Part shown: piece by piece, positions 1 through 9,945 of the stretch
Layout: each line of letters begins with the position of its first letter
Numbering within the stretch: position 1 is the first letter of the stretch
Source of the DNA: Photobacterium sp. DA100
GTDB taxonomy: Bacteria; Pseudomonadota; Gammaproteobacteria; Enterobacterales; Vibrionaceae
Direction: 5' to 3'
DNA length: 64,000 nucleotides
Assembly (NCBI RefSeq): GCF_029223585.1
Contig: NZ_CP119423.1
Location: forward strand, 806,001-870,000
Translations under genes and position numbers: made by a program
Notes under the pieces: model-generated
Databases searched by the model: none
Seen by the model: the letters and a program-made list of their open reading frames with translations, nothing else
Told to the model about the DNA's origin: nothing

Positions 1-704
1 GGGCTTTGCCCGGTCTGCAGAGCCAGCAGCCGAGCAATCCGATGAACCTGGGGAATTCGCTGACCATCAATGTGGTGGATGGTGATGGCAACAACTTCGG
101 TGGATTGGGGGAGGTGGGGCCGTCGTTGGTTCCCGGTCGCTATGAAACCCATGAGCAGATGGTGGTGTTGGGGCAGTACCTCAAGGATGTCAGTGAATTC
201 CTCTCGGCCGGTAACCAGCTAACGGTTGAAGTTGTACCGCAGGGCCTTCGGGTGCTGGTCAATGACGACAACCAGAAGCCGATGTTCAAACTGGGTGGAG
301 CCGAGCTTACGCCGTTTTTTGAAGATCTGCTGTTGGCCATCGCCCCGACGTTTGCCACGATTGAAAACCCTATTATGATTTCCGGTCATGCCGATGCCAG
401 TGGCTTTAGCCGCCACTCATCGGGCAATAACTGGGTTCTGTCGGGCCAGCGGGCCCAGCGGGCAAGGGAAGTGTTGGAGTTCGGGGGAATGCCAAGCGAG
501 CGTGTGGCCCAGGTAACGGCCATGTCCGATACCATGCTGCTCGATGAAGATGCCCCTTACTCTCACTTGAACCGTCGGATTGAGATTTTGGTGTTAACGT
601 CTGATACCGAAGAGCAATTGCAGCAGTTATTTGGCCGCGATGGCGGGGGATCTTCCCTCGAAGCGGCCAAGCAGGCTGCTTACGCAAACCAGCCGGTGAG
701 CTGA
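1..704 (+). CDS. LafU/MotB-like flagellar stator protein, C-terminal part (5' truncated by window edge)
   Basis: The reading frame is open to the first base of the window, so this is the C-terminal 230 or so residues of a longer protein. An OmpA-like peptidoglycan-binding domain is visible: GHADASGF, then SGQRAQRAREVLEFGG about 25 residues later, then LNRRIEILVL. This is the MotB/LafU arrangement, in which the domain anchors the flagellar stator to the cell wall. LafU is the MotB-type protein of the sodium- or proton-driven lateral flagellar motor in Vibrio and Photobacterium. The N-terminal membrane segment with the ion-binding Asp would lie before the window. A strong terminator follows at 768-797, so this is the last gene of its operon, as lafU often is in lateral flagellar clusters. 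MotB of the polar motor is the alternative. Confidence 0.75.
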   Translation, partial: ALPGLQSQQPSNPMNLGNSLTINVVDGDGNNFGGLGEVGPSLVPGRYETHEQMVVLGQYLKDVSEFLSAGNQLTVEVVPQGLRVLVNDDNQKPMFKLGGAELTPFFEDLLLAIAPTFATIENPIMISGHADASGFSRHSSGNNWVLSGQRAQRAREVLEFGGMPSERVAQVTAMSDTMLLDEDAPYSHLNRRIEILVLTSDTEEQLQQLFGRDGGGSSLEAAKQAAYANQPVS

Positions 705-767
705 AGGCAGCAAAGTTAGCGAGCAACTTGTAACCTATTGCGGATAAAGCGAAAAGGAACGAACAAC

Positions 768-797
768 AAAAGGGGCTGATAGTATCAGCCCCTTTTA
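768..797 (+). terminator. Rho-independent terminator after the lafU-like gene
   Basis: Inverted repeat AAAAGGGGCTGATA / TATCAGCCCCTTTT with a run of T. The flanking A and T runs make it usable on both strands, but the minus-strand gene at 858 ends about 60 bp away, so it could serve both. Confidence 0.85.
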
Positions 798-857
798 TTT
801 ATCTTCAGCCTGCCTAGTTAAGCCGAGGGCTCAAGCCGGCATGACCGATTACGGCAT

Positions 858-2390
858 TTAAATCATCAAGGTCGAGGACACCACCCCGATCAAGCCGGCA
901 CTGGCCAGTGCGGTAACGGCTTTTTCAGCCATTTTGCCATTGCTTTCTGCGGCTTTGCCGAACATCGCGAATACGAATGGGTGTACCAGGAAGGTCATGG
1001 CAAAAGTAAAGGTGATCAGGCTTGCCGCTGCTGAACCGAACATACCTTCTTGCACTGCGGCAAACAGGCCGAAGTGGGACAGGCCAGAAGCCGCCGACAT
1101 TGACGCGTGCTCGAGAGACATACCGGCAACGCTCAGCAGCGTGAAGCTTCCGAATACCGCCATGATCTGCCAGCCAAGCGAGAATAGCATCAAGCCTTTT
1201 ACTTCGGTTTTATCGCAGCCGTTAGCTGCGCGTAGGTTCTTCAGGGCAATGAAGACAAAGGCTGCCCCGGCAAGCAGGAGCGGAAGTGTCCAACCGACCA
1301 TTAGCGAACCACGCTCGGCACTGGCCGCCAGAATCGTGAATACGAAGATGTGACCGGCAAACGGGATGTTGATCATAATCGGCGCACGGGAAGCCGCGGT
1401 ACGGCCGAAGTCGCCAGCCGTACAGGCACCGGTCAGGCCCGAGTGAGACAGGCCACCCGCTAGGCCCGGAGCCAGGTTACGGACATGGTTTGATTTACCG
1501 ACGAAGATCAACAGTGCCAGGCCGCCAAACATCCAGAAGATCTGCCCCGAGAAGCCATAAACAATAACACTCTGCAGGCCAGGGATGCCGAAAGCTTCAA
1601 CCATGTGGGAGCCGCCAACCAGGAAGCTACCGGCTAATACCAGAGGGATACCGGCAAATAGCAGCGCATTCATTGTCGGGCCATGTTTCCATTTAGGCAG
1701 TGCCGCGCCCAAGCCCGAAGACAGGATCATTGCAAAGAAGATCTGCGGTAGGCCGATGATCGACGAGACAACACCCGATAGCCATAGCGAGATATTCAAT
1801 ACCACGATAATCGCCACGACTTCGAACAGCCCCTTGCGGACGTACTGCCCTTTGTTCGAGATCACTGCCTTGCGGTCAACAAGGACAAACGCCAGTGCCA
1901 AGCAGATGTATGAGAGTAGTAGGAAAGAGTCACCCAGAGCAAAGTCTGTGGTACGGTTTGAAATCAGCACATCAGCCGTCTGAATACCAATCAGCAATAG
2001 GAAGGCACGTATAATGTAAGTCAGCTGTGTGCTGCTGGTGCCTAGTACCACCTCCTGAGAAGACGGGGAAAAGAAGTCACATTCTTCATCAAAGTCTTTC
2101 TTGGACAGCAGGCGGCGGATTTCTTGTCCGCCAACGAAGAAGGAAGCGATCAATGCAATCACGGTTGTCTGGCCAATTAGCGCAACAACCGGAAACTGTT
2201 CTAGTCCCGGTGTCGCCATGTCGCTGTGAACCAACAGCGAGCCTAAAGCGAGGCCAAATACAACGATCACCAGCAGCGAGGAATATTTAGTTCCTGCGAC
2301 CAGGGTGCGGGCAACCAATACCATAATCGTTAGGGCGGCTATCGCAATAACAAAGTGGTTAAAAGCATAAAGATGGGAAACTTGTTCCAT
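858..2390 (-). CDS. Uncharacterised polytopic inner-membrane protein, transporter-like
   Basis: Protein of 510 residues made of about 12 to 14 hydrophobic segments with short polar loops. I do not recognise the family with confidence. A conserved-looking Gly/Ser-rich segment (GLAGGLSHSGLTGACTAGDFG) near residues 310-330 and a Gly/Ala-rich C-terminal half are typical of secondary carriers. The chosen start (MEQVSHLYAF) has TTGGAG just upstream; a longer frame upstream lacks a ribosome site. It is transcribed in the same direction as the CBS-domain protein at 2505-3050, 114 bp apart, and a LysR regulator diverges from that pair, so the three probably form one regulated locus. A CBS protein beside a membrane carrier often acts as its adenylate sensor. 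Substrate unknown. Confidence 0.7.
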   Translation of the reverse strand: MEQVSHLYAFNHFVIAIAALTIMVLVARTLVAGTKYSSLLVIVVFGLALGSLLVHSDMATPGLEQFPVVALIGQTTVIALIASFFVGGQEIRRLLSKKDFDEECDFFSPSSQEVVLGTSSTQLTYIIRAFLLLIGIQTADVLISNRTTDFALGDSFLLLSYICLALAFVLVDRKAVISNKGQYVRKGLFEVVAIIVVLNISLWLSGVVSSIIGLPQIFFAMILSSGLGAALPKWKHGPTMNALLFAGIPLVLAGSFLVGGSHMVEAFGIPGLQSVIVYGFSGQIFWMFGGLALLIFVGKSNHVRNLAPGLAGGLSHSGLTGACTAGDFGRTAASRAPIMINIPFAGHIFVFTILAASAERGSLMVGWTLPLLLAGAAFVFIALKNLRAANGCDKTEVKGLMLFSLGWQIMAVFGSFTLLSVAGMSLEHASMSAASGLSHFGLFAAVQEGMFGSAAASLITFTFAMTFLVHPFVFAMFGKAAESNGKMAEKAVTALASAGLIGVVSSTLMI

Positions 2391-2504
2391 TTTAACTCCA
2401 AAAACTCTTTCGAACTGCTCACAGGCACACTTCATGCGTTAGGAACATGAAGTGCTAACTATGGGGTTAGGCTGGCTGTGGGCGAGTGATGTGTCCGTTA
2501 CTGA

Positions 2505-3050
2505 TTAGGTAACAACCTGTGGGGCAACATTTTCTGCAACTGGCGTTGGCGCTGTTGCATCATTGAATAGGGCGCGAAGGGCTTTCAACACTTCCTGGCG
2601 GGATACCACACCCACATATTTACCGTTGTCCAATACCGGTAGAATCTGTGGCTTGTTAACCTTGATTGATTTGGCACGCTCTTCGAGCGACAAGGTTGTC
2701 AATTGCGTTGCATAGCCCATCGCCGTGGTTGGGTATAGCTGATCTTTATCCAATGCCAGATACTCAAGAGCATCCGTCAGGCGATCTTCGATATCCATGG
2801 TAACCAAATCGGTTTTCATTAGATTGCCTACGGTTACGTCGTCATCAGGCAGGTAGTCTTGGCACCACATTTCCACCATGATGTCGTGAGCAGATAAAAA
2901 GCCGACTAGCTGGCCGCTGGCATCACAAACCGGCGCACCGTTGATGTGGTTTTTTGACAATACATCGATAGCCGAAGGCAAACTGGCTTCTACACCCAAG
3001 GTCGGGGCTTGCGTATTTACAATGTCTCTCACTGTAAGTAATGCACTCAT
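2505..3050 (-). CDS. CBS-domain pair protein
   Basis: Protein of 181 residues with two CBS motifs. The first (residues 1-60) runs VRDIVNTQAPTLGVEASLPSAI through GAPVCDASGQLVGFLSAHDI; the second starts at VGNLMKTDLVTMDIEDRLTD and ends at ILPVLDNGKYVGVVSRQEVL. CBS pairs bind AMP, ATP or S-adenosyl ligands and regulate a partner. No other domain is present, so it is a stand-alone sensor. The ribosome site AAGGA lies 7 bases before ATG. It is the upstream gene of a probable two-gene unit with the membrane protein at 858-2390, which is the likely partner. The long AT-rich region before it holds two dyads that could be LysR operators. Confidence 0.85.
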   Translation of the reverse strand: MSALLTVRDIVNTQAPTLGVEASLPSAIDVLSKNHINGAPVCDASGQLVGFLSAHDIMVEMWCQDYLPDDDVTVGNLMKTDLVTMDIEDRLTDALEYLALDKDQLYPTTAMGYATQLTTLSLEERAKSIKVNKPQILPVLDNGKYVGVVSRQEVLKALRALFNDATAPTPVAENVAPQVVT

Positions 3051-3480
3051 AACAATATCCTTAAATCAAAAATCAACACTGTTGCAGTAACTCGCCAAGA
3101 GTCATTGAAAATGGCTCATTCAGCGGCTGACGGAAATGTTACTCAGCACCCGTGCATTAGTAAAATTGATTTTATTTAGGTTGTCATTCAGTTTATCTGA
3201 TACTTTGTTTAAAAGTATTTCAGGAAGTGTCGTTTCAAAGCAGCATCAATTTAGGTTATATGAGGAGGAGTTAGGCGAGATTGCCGTTTTATTCGGCAAC
3301 TTGCTACTGCCACTGAATATCGTGTTTGGCAGTAAGTTGTATAAGTATTACTGATTAACTCTCCAAAGTGGAATAATTAAAACTTATTCAGGATATTATC
3401 CTTAAGGTGTCGGAATATTAAAGATGTCATATTGCTAGGTATTTACTTACAGTTTTTCAAGAGCAGAGCAAGATATAGAC

Positions 3481-3507
3481 GGTAATGTGCATACGGTTTA
3501 CATTACC
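3481..3507. promoter_or_regulatory. Dyad symmetry, possible LysR operator
   Basis: Perfect 8-bp inverted repeat GGTAATGT / ACATTACC spaced by 11 bases, in the 595-bp AT-rich gap between the CBS gene and the divergent LysR gene. A second dyad, TACCAA / TTGGTA, is at 3576-3593. LysR proteins usually bind interrupted dyads upstream of their own gene. The rest of the gap (3051-3645) shows no convincing gene. Confidence 0.35.
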
Positions 3508-3645
3508 CGGCTGTTAAAACTTGATACAATATTGCTTGAGTTTATCTACTAATCAGATTTATTGATTGGCAAAAATACCAAAGTGACTTGGTATATGAGT
3601 TCTATCTATCGGTGTTAAGCCCCTGTTGTATATCTAGGAGTAAAA

Positions 3646-4554
3646 GTGCGTTATTCGTTGAAACAGTTATCAGTGTTTGATGCGGTTGCTGAGTTGGGCA
3701 GTGTTAGCCAGGCGGCTGAAAGATTGGGAGTGACCCAGTCTGCTGCAAGTATGTCTCTCAGCCAATTAGAGAAACTGCTAGGTCGAGATCTCTTCGTACG
3801 CCAGGGTAAAGACATGCGCTTGAGCCACTGGGGCAACTGGTTGCGCCCGAAAGCCCGGCGCTTGTTGCAGGATGCCGAGCAGATCGAGGCGGGTTTTTAC
3901 GATCAGCATCTTTTTAGCGGCAGCATCACAATTGGGGCTAGTCAAACACCGGCTGAACACCTAGTGCCGGAGCTTATCAGTATTCTTGATACAGACTTTC
4001 CTGAAGTCAGAACGGGATTGGAAGTAAAAAGTAGCCAGGGGATTATCGAGGGGATACTGAACTACAAGTATGACATCGGCATTATCGAAGGTCGCTGTGA
4101 TGATAACCGCACCCACCAGGAAGAATGGTGCCGGGATCACTTGGTTGTTGTCAGTTCGGCTCATCACCCTTTTGCCAAGAACTCTCGAGTCAGCCTGGCG
4201 CAGCTGGAACAAGCGCAGTGGGTACTGCGTGAGGGCGGAGCGGGGACGCGGGCGATTTTCGAAAGCGCGATGGTGCCGCTGATCCCAGACTTGGACGTAT
4301 GGCGAGAGTATTCCCATGTGCCGGTGATCCGCAGCATGGTGGCGAATGGTAATTACCTTACGTGCTTGCCTTATCTGGATGTGGCCCCGCATATTGAGCG
4401 TGGTGAATTGGCCGCATTGAATGTGCCTGAATTAAAAATGGACCGAGCCATTTCGTTTATCTGGCGCAAGGAAATGGGGGATCACCCGTTGCTGGAGTGT
4501 ATCAAGCGTGAAGGGCACCGAATGATGAAGAACCACAAACTCAGATCTTCATGA
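3646..4554 (+). CDS. LysR-family transcriptional regulator
   Basis: Protein of 302 residues, the normal LysR length. The N-terminal winged helix-turn-helix is clear (residues 1-60: LKQLSVFDAVAELGSVSQAAERLGVTQSAASMSLSQLEKLLG), followed by a linker helix and a periplasmic-binding-like effector domain (GSITIGASQTPAEHLVPELI onward). Start is GTG at 3646 with TAGGAG 5 bases upstream. The ATTQ/GASQT features resemble YeiE/CysB-type members, which control anion or sulfur transport, but this is only a family impression. It diverges from the CBS/membrane-protein pair, which is probably its target. Confidence 0.9.
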   Translation: MRYSLKQLSVFDAVAELGSVSQAAERLGVTQSAASMSLSQLEKLLGRDLFVRQGKDMRLSHWGNWLRPKARRLLQDAEQIEAGFYDQHLFSGSITIGASQTPAEHLVPELISILDTDFPEVRTGLEVKSSQGIIEGILNYKYDIGIIEGRCDDNRTHQEEWCRDHLVVVSSAHHPFAKNSRVSLAQLEQAQWVLREGGAGTRAIFESAMVPLIPDLDVWREYSHVPVIRSMVANGNYLTCLPYLDVAPHIERGELAALNVPELKMDRAISFIWRKEMGDHPLLECIKREGHRMMKNHKLRSS

Positions 4555-4780
4555 GGTAGCGATTCCGTCTTTCTAGTTAGGAAGCATTGTATGGCAGAGC
4601 AGGCTTATTAAGCCATATGCTATTAGTTTCAATTTTCCTGATGATATGCATCTAATTAACTAATAGATTAATAAGGGGCGGCAATGCCAGCTTCGCGGTT
4701 AGCGTGAGGGGCACACCGGATTGTTACTGCGTTTTCACTGTCAAGTGCCTGGCATATGAGTTTTGTTGCTTAAATACACA

Positions 4781-4805
4781 AAAGGAGAGCTTCGGCTCTC
4801 CTTTA
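4781..4805. terminator. Bidirectional Rho-independent terminator
   Basis: Hairpin AAAGGAGAGC TTCG GCTCTCCTTT, with a UUCG tetraloop, lies between the convergent LysR gene and pflA. A and T flanks fit use on either strand; it is 25 bp after pflA. The remaining bases from 4555 to 4780 show no gene. Confidence 0.8.
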
Positions 4806-4829
4806 TAGTATCTATGACAAAAGCTGATA

Positions 4830-5573
4830 TTAATAAATCACTTTCGCCTGGGTATAGCTGCTGATGATTTCTTTGACTTTTTCCATCACTTCCTTCGATG
4901 GTGGTTTGACACCTGTCAGTGGGTAATCAAAGCCCATCGCTTCCCATTTGTGCTCGCCCAGCTGGTGGTACGGCAGCAGCTCGACTTTCTCGATGTTGTC
5001 CATGTCTTTGATAAAGTCACCCAGTAGGTGGGCAGAACGTTCGTCATCGGTAAAGCCAGGAACCACCACATAGCGGATCCAGGTTTTCTGGCCGCGCTGA
5101 TGCAGGTAGCGAGCAAAGTCCAGCACGCGCTTGTTCGGCACACCGACCAGGTTTTGGTGAATGCTGTCATCAAGTTGTTTCAGATCGAGCATGACCAAGT
5201 CGGCAGCATCTAGCACCTCATCAACCACATCAGTGTGTTTGCGGATATAGCCGTTGGTATCGAGGCAAGTATGGATCCCTTCCGCTTGAGCGGCGCGGAA
5301 GAAGTCACGGACAAACTCTGGTTGCATCATGGCTTCACCACCTGATGCGGTGACACCGCCACCAGAAGAGTTCATGAAGAAACGGTAGGATTTGGCTTCG
5401 TTGATCAGCTCTTCGACAGTGATTTCCTTACCGCCATGTAGATCCCAAGTATCTCGGTTGTGGCAATACTGGCAGCGCATGAGGCAGCCTTGCATGAAGA
5501 CGATGAAACGAATACCGGGACCGTCGACAGTACCACAGGACTCAAAAGAGTGGATTCGACCTTTTAGTGACAT
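4830..5573 (-). CDS. pflA: Pyruvate formate-lyase activating enzyme (radical SAM)
   Basis: Protein of 247 residues, very close to E. coli PflA in length and sequence. It reductively cleaves S-adenosylmethionine and abstracts a hydrogen from the glycyl residue of PflB, making the radical needed for catalysis. The radical-SAM cluster motif is C30-x3-C34-x2-C37 in [15 protein letters not shown], and the SAM-contact motif [11 protein letters not shown] follows at about residues 76-86. It lies downstream of pflB in the same direction, but a hairpin at 5709-5738 separates them, so pflA may have its own promoter in 5574-5708 or depend on read-through. Confidence 0.97.
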   Translation of the reverse strand: MSLKGRIHSFESCGTVDGPGIRFIVFMQGCLMRCQYCHNRDTWDLHGGKEITVEELINEAKSYRFFMNSSGGGVTASGGEAMMQPEFVRDFFRAAQAEGIHTCLDTNGYIRKHTDVVDEVLDAADLVMLDLKQLDDSIHQNLVGVPNKRVLDFARYLHQRGQKTWIRYVVVPGFTDDERSAHLLGDFIKDMDNIEKVELLPYHQLGEHKWEAMGFDYPLTGVKPPSKEVMEKVKEIISSYTQAKVIY

Positions 5574-5708
5574 TACTTTGCTTCTCCGCTTGGGGGCGTG
5601 TTTTGCCTGTTATTTTATTACAAAATGGACTGGCAAAGTAGTCAAAAAGCACCTAAATCGTAAGGATACTACTAGTCGTATTACTGAATGGCTGCCGCGT
5701 GCAGATAT

Positions 5709-5738
5709 AAAAAAGCCGATCTTTGCAGATCGGCTTTT
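5709..5738 (-). terminator. Rho-independent terminator after pflB
   Basis: Hairpin AAAAGCCGATC TTTGCA GATCGGCTTTT about 40 bp after the pflB stop. Oligo-A on the plus strand gives the U run on the minus strand. It separates pflB from pflA. Confidence 0.8.
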
Positions 5739-5780
5739 CTTCTCATTGCTTATGGCAGCAATGGCCTAAGGCTCTATGGA

Positions 5781-8057
5781 TTATAGAGACTCAGTGAAAG
5801 TACGCGCGATAACGTCTTTCTGCTGTTCAGCAGTTAGAGAGTTAAAGCGTACAGCGTAACCAGATACACGGATAGTTAGCTGTGGGTAGTTTTCTGGGTG
5901 CTTAACAGCGTCTTCCAGAGTTTCACGGTTTAGAACGTTAACGTTCAGGTGCTGACCGCCTTCGATACCCGCTTCGTGGTGGAAGTAACCATCCATTAGG
6001 CCCGCTAGGTTAGAACGCTGAGAGTCAGTGTCTTTACCTAGAGCGTTAGGTACGATAGAGAAGGTGTAAGAGATACCGTCTTTCGCGTCAGCAAATGGTA
6101 GTTTACCTACTGAAGTTAGAGACGCTACTGCACCTTTCTCGTCACGACCGTGCATTGGGTTAGCACCTGGTGCGAATGGAGCACCTGCTTGACGACCGTC
6201 AGGCGTGTTACCAGTCTTCTTACCGTATACCACGTTTGAAGTGATAGTTAGGATAGACTGAGTAGGGATCGCGTTACGGTAAGTCTCAAGCTTACGGATC
6301 TTGTTCATGAAGCTAGTAACAAGCTCACAAGCGATGTCATCAACGCGAGCGTCGTTGTTACCGAACTTCGGATAGTCGCCTTCGATTTCGAAGTCGATTG
6401 CGATACCGTCTTCGTCACGTACTGGCTTAACTTTAGCGAACTTGATAGCAGCTAGTGAGTCAGCAGCAACAGAAAGACCAGCGATACCACAAGCCATAGT
6501 GCGGCGAACGTCACGGTCGTGTAGAGCCATAAGCGCTGCTTCGTAGCTGTACTTGTCGTGAGAGTAGTGGATAGCGTTTAGTGCAGTCACGTACTGCTTC
6601 GCTAGCCAGTCCATGAAGCTGTCTAGACCAGCGTATACTTTGTCGAAGTCTAGTACTTCGTCCATCATTGGCTCAGTCTTAGGACCAACCTGCATCTTCA
6701 GCTTCTCATCAACACCGCCGTTGATTACGTATAGAAGCGTCTTAGCAAGGTTTGCACGCGCACCGAAGAACTGCATGTGCTTACCGATAACCATTGGCGA
6801 TACACAACAAGCGATAGCGTAGTCATCGTTGTTGAAGTCAGGACGCATTAGGTCGTCGTTTTCGTACTGGATAGAAGAAGTATCGATAGATACTTTCGCA
6901 CAGAAACGCTTGAAGCCGTCAGGTAGCTGCTCAGACCATAGAACAGTGATGTTCGGCTCTGGAGAAGGACCCATAGTGTATAGCGTGTTTAGGAAACGGA
7001 AGTTAGTACGCGTTACTAGCGTACGGCCGTCAACACCCATACCACCCATAGATTCTGTTGCCCAGATTGGGTCGCCAGAGAATAGCTCATCGTACTCAGG
7101 AGTACGTAGGAAGCGAACCATACGTAGTTTCATTACGAAGTGGTCGATCATTTCCTGAGCTTCAACCTCAGTGATCTTACCTTCTGCAATATCACGCTCA
7201 ACGTAGATATCTAGGAAAGTAGAAGTACGGCCTAGAGACATTGCCGCGCCGTTCTGAGATTTAACCGCTGCTAGGTAACCGAAGTATACCCACTGGATAG
7301 CTTCTTTCGCGCTAGTTGCTGGGTTAGAAATGTCGAAGCCGTATTTAGCTGCCATTTCTTTCATCTGACCTAGTGCACGGTACTGCTCTTGGATCTCTTC
7401 GCGCAGCTGCATAGTCATCTGCAGATCTTCACCGCTCTCAAGCTTCTCTTGTAGAGAGTGGAACTGAGCGGCTTTATCCTTCATTAGGAAGTCGATACCG
7501 TACAGAGCAACACGACGGTAGTCACCGATGATACGACCACGGCCGTATGCATCTGGAAGACCAGTCAGAACGCCAGACTTACGACACTTCAGGATGTCTG
7601 GAGAGTAGATGTCGAAAACGCCTTGGTTGTGCGTTTTACGGTACTCAGAGTAGATCTTAGAAACTTGTGGGTCTAGAGTACGACCGTAAGCTTTGCAAGA
7701 ACCTTCGATCATGCGCACGCCGCCGTTTGGCATGATTGCACGCTTCAGAGGCGCTTCAGTCTGAAGACCAACGATAGTCTCTAGATCTTTGTTGATGTAA
7801 CCTGCGTCGTGAGCAGTGATGGTAGAGATAACAGAAGTATCGAAATCAACAGGAGCGTGAGTGCTGTTTTCCTGCTTGATACCTTCCATAACCTGATCCC
7901 AAAGCTTGTTAGTTGCTTCAGTACCTTCAGTAACTAGGAAAGACTCGTCACCTTCATATGGGGTGTAGTTTTTCTGAATGAAGTCGCGAACGTTTACTTC
8001 GTTCTGCCATTCGCCTTCTGCGAATCCTTCCCAAGCTTTAGCAAATTGCTCTGCCAT
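5781..8057 (-). CDS. pflB: Pyruvate formate-lyase (formate C-acetyltransferase)
   Basis: Glycyl-radical enzyme of 758 residues (E. coli about 760). It converts pyruvate and CoA to acetyl-CoA and formate in anoxic cells. The adjacent catalytic cysteines are seen in [11 protein letters not shown] near residue 417, and the radical glycine in RVSGYAVRF is G733, 26 residues from the end as in E. coli. It is cytosolic and activated by PflA. The gene is codon-optimised compared with neighbours, with repeated use of a few preferred codons, as expected for a highly expressed fermentation enzyme. The permease at 8258-9772 lies upstream in the same direction. Confidence 0.98.
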   Translation of the reverse strand: MAEQFAKAWEGFAEGEWQNEVNVRDFIQKNYTPYEGDESFLVTEGTEATNKLWDQVMEGIKQENSTHAPVDFDTSVISTITAHDAGYINKDLETIVGLQTEAPLKRAIMPNGGVRMIEGSCKAYGRTLDPQVSKIYSEYRKTHNQGVFDIYSPDILKCRKSGVLTGLPDAYGRGRIIGDYRRVALYGIDFLMKDKAAQFHSLQEKLESGEDLQMTMQLREEIQEQYRALGQMKEMAAKYGFDISNPATSAKEAIQWVYFGYLAAVKSQNGAAMSLGRTSTFLDIYVERDIAEGKITEVEAQEMIDHFVMKLRMVRFLRTPEYDELFSGDPIWATESMGGMGVDGRTLVTRTNFRFLNTLYTMGPSPEPNITVLWSEQLPDGFKRFCAKVSIDTSSIQYENDDLMRPDFNNDDYAIACCVSPMVIGKHMQFFGARANLAKTLLYVINGGVDEKLKMQVGPKTEPMMDEVLDFDKVYAGLDSFMDWLAKQYVTALNAIHYSHDKYSYEAALMALHDRDVRRTMACGIAGLSVAADSLAAIKFAKVKPVRDEDGIAIDFEIEGDYPKFGNNDARVDDIACELVTSFMNKIRKLETYRNAIPTQSILTITSNVVYGKKTGNTPDGRQAGAPFAPGANPMHGRDEKGAVASLTSVGKLPFADAKDGISYTFSIVPNALGKDTDSQRSNLAGLMDGYFHHEAGIEGGQHLNVNVLNRETLEDAVKHPENYPQLTIRVSGYAVRFNSLTAEQQKDVIARTFTESL

Positions 8058-8225
8058 GACATACCTACCTTTTTAGTAGAAAAAACACGTACTGCGGTGA
8101 CTGTTGAGCCAGCCTCACCAAGCGGTGAACAGTACACTTTTATTAACAATAATACGGATAACCAAAAAACGTGTCAGGATAGTGTGGTTTTGATTATTCG
8201 TATTAGTGCTAAGGCACCAATTGAT

Positions 8226-8247
8226 AGGGCAGTGCACGCACTGCCCT
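8226..8247 (-). terminator. Hairpin between permease and pflB, possible terminator
   Basis: Perfect 10-bp inverted repeat AGGGCAGTGC / GCACTGCCCT directly after the permease stop. There is no strong U run on the minus strand, so it may be a weak terminator or an mRNA 3'-end stabiliser rather than a full stop. Confidence 0.5.
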
Positions 8248-8257
8248 TACTTCATTG

Positions 8258-9772
8258 TTACAGTAGTGCTGGGATGCCGTACTGGCCCTCAAGCATACCT
8301 ACTGCCAGCATCGCAACCAAACAAATGATTAGCGCGCCCGCTGGAATGACGATTTTATCGACAACAGACAGCTTGGCTGCACGTTCTTTGTTACCGATTA
8401 GGCCGTTGTTGTCCAGCAGCATGGTCAGTGCCCACGCTAGAACCGGGTTAGCAACGATTGCTGCGAATACACAGATACCAGCAGCCTGTGAATCTTTGGT
8501 GTCTTTCACCATCTGAACACCCGCTTCAAGAAGCGGTAGGAATACACCTACAAGCAGTGCGATACGCATTACTGGTGGCCATACTGCTACGTCCATCGGG
8601 AAACCAAGGATCGCTACGATGATACAGAAAGTACCCAGTAGGATCGCACCCGCAGGAATCGGACGCTTGGCAATACCGGCTGGGATAATGTAAGTACCCC
8701 AAGATGAAGTGATGTTACAACCACCTACCGCAGTACCAACCATCTGGCGAAGCGAACAAGTTGTCATGGTGTCATCAACGTCCATCAGAACGCGGTCAGT
8801 GCCTTTCGGGTAGTTCAGTTCCTGGAAGATGCGGTGACCCAGGAAGTCTGGAGACCACATTGCTACCGCAAGAATCGCGAACGGTAGAGAAGCGATGAAA
8901 TGCTCAACACCTGGAAGGCCAAGCATCCAACCTTGCTCTGTGCTACCCCACCAGTACACTGGGTTTAGGTTAGGCAAACCAGTTTCGGTTTCGAATACTA
9001 GGTCAAAGCCTGCACCAAGTGCAAGGGAAACCAATAAACCGGTTACCGCACAAGCAGGGATCGCCAGCCAGCGCTTGTTCACTTTGGCAAGGTAAGCATA
9101 AAGAATGATGTTTACCGCCAGAACCACCAAGCCGATGTAGCCCAAGCTGCCTTTTGCTACGTCAGCACTTTCAAGACCCACAGCCCAAGACTGGATATCA
9201 CCGATCTGGCTCATTGCCCCGGTAAAGCCGAGGAAGATAAGCAGACCACCGGCCACACCTTCACTGGTGAGGTTAACCAGTTTCGAGCCCCCTTTGAAGT
9301 AACTCAGCAACAGGCCGAATACACCAATCAGGATAGCCAGTGCCAGTGGGTGAGCACCAGCCAGTGCAATGGTACCGATCAACGGGATCATTGGACCGTG
9401 GTTACCCGCCAGGTTGGCTCGTGGGTTAAAGAAGCCCGAGGCTAGAATACAGAAAAGAAGAGCAGGGATGAGCATTTCTACACGGGCAACTTCGATAGCG
9501 AAGGTCTTGCCCAGCTCAACGTGATCCCAAGCGGCAGTCAGGCCATCAGCCCATGACATGGCAACTGATGAGTACATCGCGATAATGGCAATCGTACCCG
9601 CTAGTGCCGGAACCAAATCTTCAAGCTCAAAACGGAAGTCGCGGCCAGGAAGGTTTAGCTTCCAGCGACGTGGCTTCATGATTTTCAGCTCATGATCAAG
9701 ATAGTCTGAACGACTAGCGAAGTCAGATGCAGGGCGGTGTAGCTCCTGATAACTTCTTTCCTGTGATGACAT
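8258..9772 (-). CDS. Polytopic membrane permease in the focA position (DUF3360-like)
   Basis: Protein of 504 residues with a hydrophilic N-terminus of about 45 residues and then about 12 to 14 membrane segments. It resembles the uncharacterised DUF3360 family of Vibrio and relatives, whose layout recalls NCS2/SulP-type carriers; this family call is from memory of the pattern. Two Asn/Gly-rich segments (FFNPRANLAGNHGPMIPLIG, near residues 118-138, and VGGCNITSSWGTYIIPAGIA, near 345-365) could line a substrate site. Ribosome site GAGG lies 5 bases before ATG. It sits between ycaO and pflB where E. coli has the formate channel focA, but it is almost twice FocA's length and not of that fold. An FNR-like site lies upstream at 9932-9945. 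A role in exporting or importing a fermentation-linked anion is inference. Confidence 0.7.
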   Translation of the reverse strand: MSSQERSYQELHRPASDFASRSDYLDHELKIMKPRRWKLNLPGRDFRFELEDLVPALAGTIAIIAMYSSVAMSWADGLTAAWDHVELGKTFAIEVARVEMLIPALLFCILASGFFNPRANLAGNHGPMIPLIGTIALAGAHPLALAILIGVFGLLLSYFKGGSKLVNLTSEGVAGGLLIFLGFTGAMSQIGDIQSWAVGLESADVAKGSLGYIGLVVLAVNIILYAYLAKVNKRWLAIPACAVTGLLVSLALGAGFDLVFETETGLPNLNPVYWWGSTEQGWMLGLPGVEHFIASLPFAILAVAMWSPDFLGHRIFQELNYPKGTDRVLMDVDDTMTTCSLRQMVGTAVGGCNITSSWGTYIIPAGIAKRPIPAGAILLGTFCIIVAILGFPMDVAVWPPVMRIALLVGVFLPLLEAGVQMVKDTKDSQAAGICVFAAIVANPVLAWALTMLLDNNGLIGNKERAAKLSVVDKIVIPAGALIICLVAMLAVGMLEGQYGIPALL

Positions 9773-9931
9773 AAGTGCCTCGTTCTACATTTAAAAGTAA
9801 TTTTTATTTATTGTTGGTTGAAACGCATTCAACAAACTGCCAATTGTATAAATTTAAGCCAAGCAGTTGTTAAGTGTAATTTAATTTCACCAAATTTGGC
9901 TGCAGTGTACCGCTTGTCCACTTTTATTGAA

Positions 9932-9945
9932 TTGATCTCGATCAC
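9932..9945. promoter_or_regulatory. FNR-like operator upstream of the permease
   Basis: TTGATCTCGATCAC matches the FNR consensus TTGAT-N4-ATCAA at 9 of 10 positions. It lies about 160 bp before the permease start, within a 519-bp AT-rich gap (9773-10291) that shows no gene. The core TGATCTCGATCA is also CRP-like, so CRP is an alternative. Confidence 0.5.

Noticed and set aside
3136..3354. 72-codon frame in the gap upstream of the LysR gene
   Set aside because: Weak start, no ribosome site and AT-rich non-coding composition; the gap more likely holds regulatory sites.
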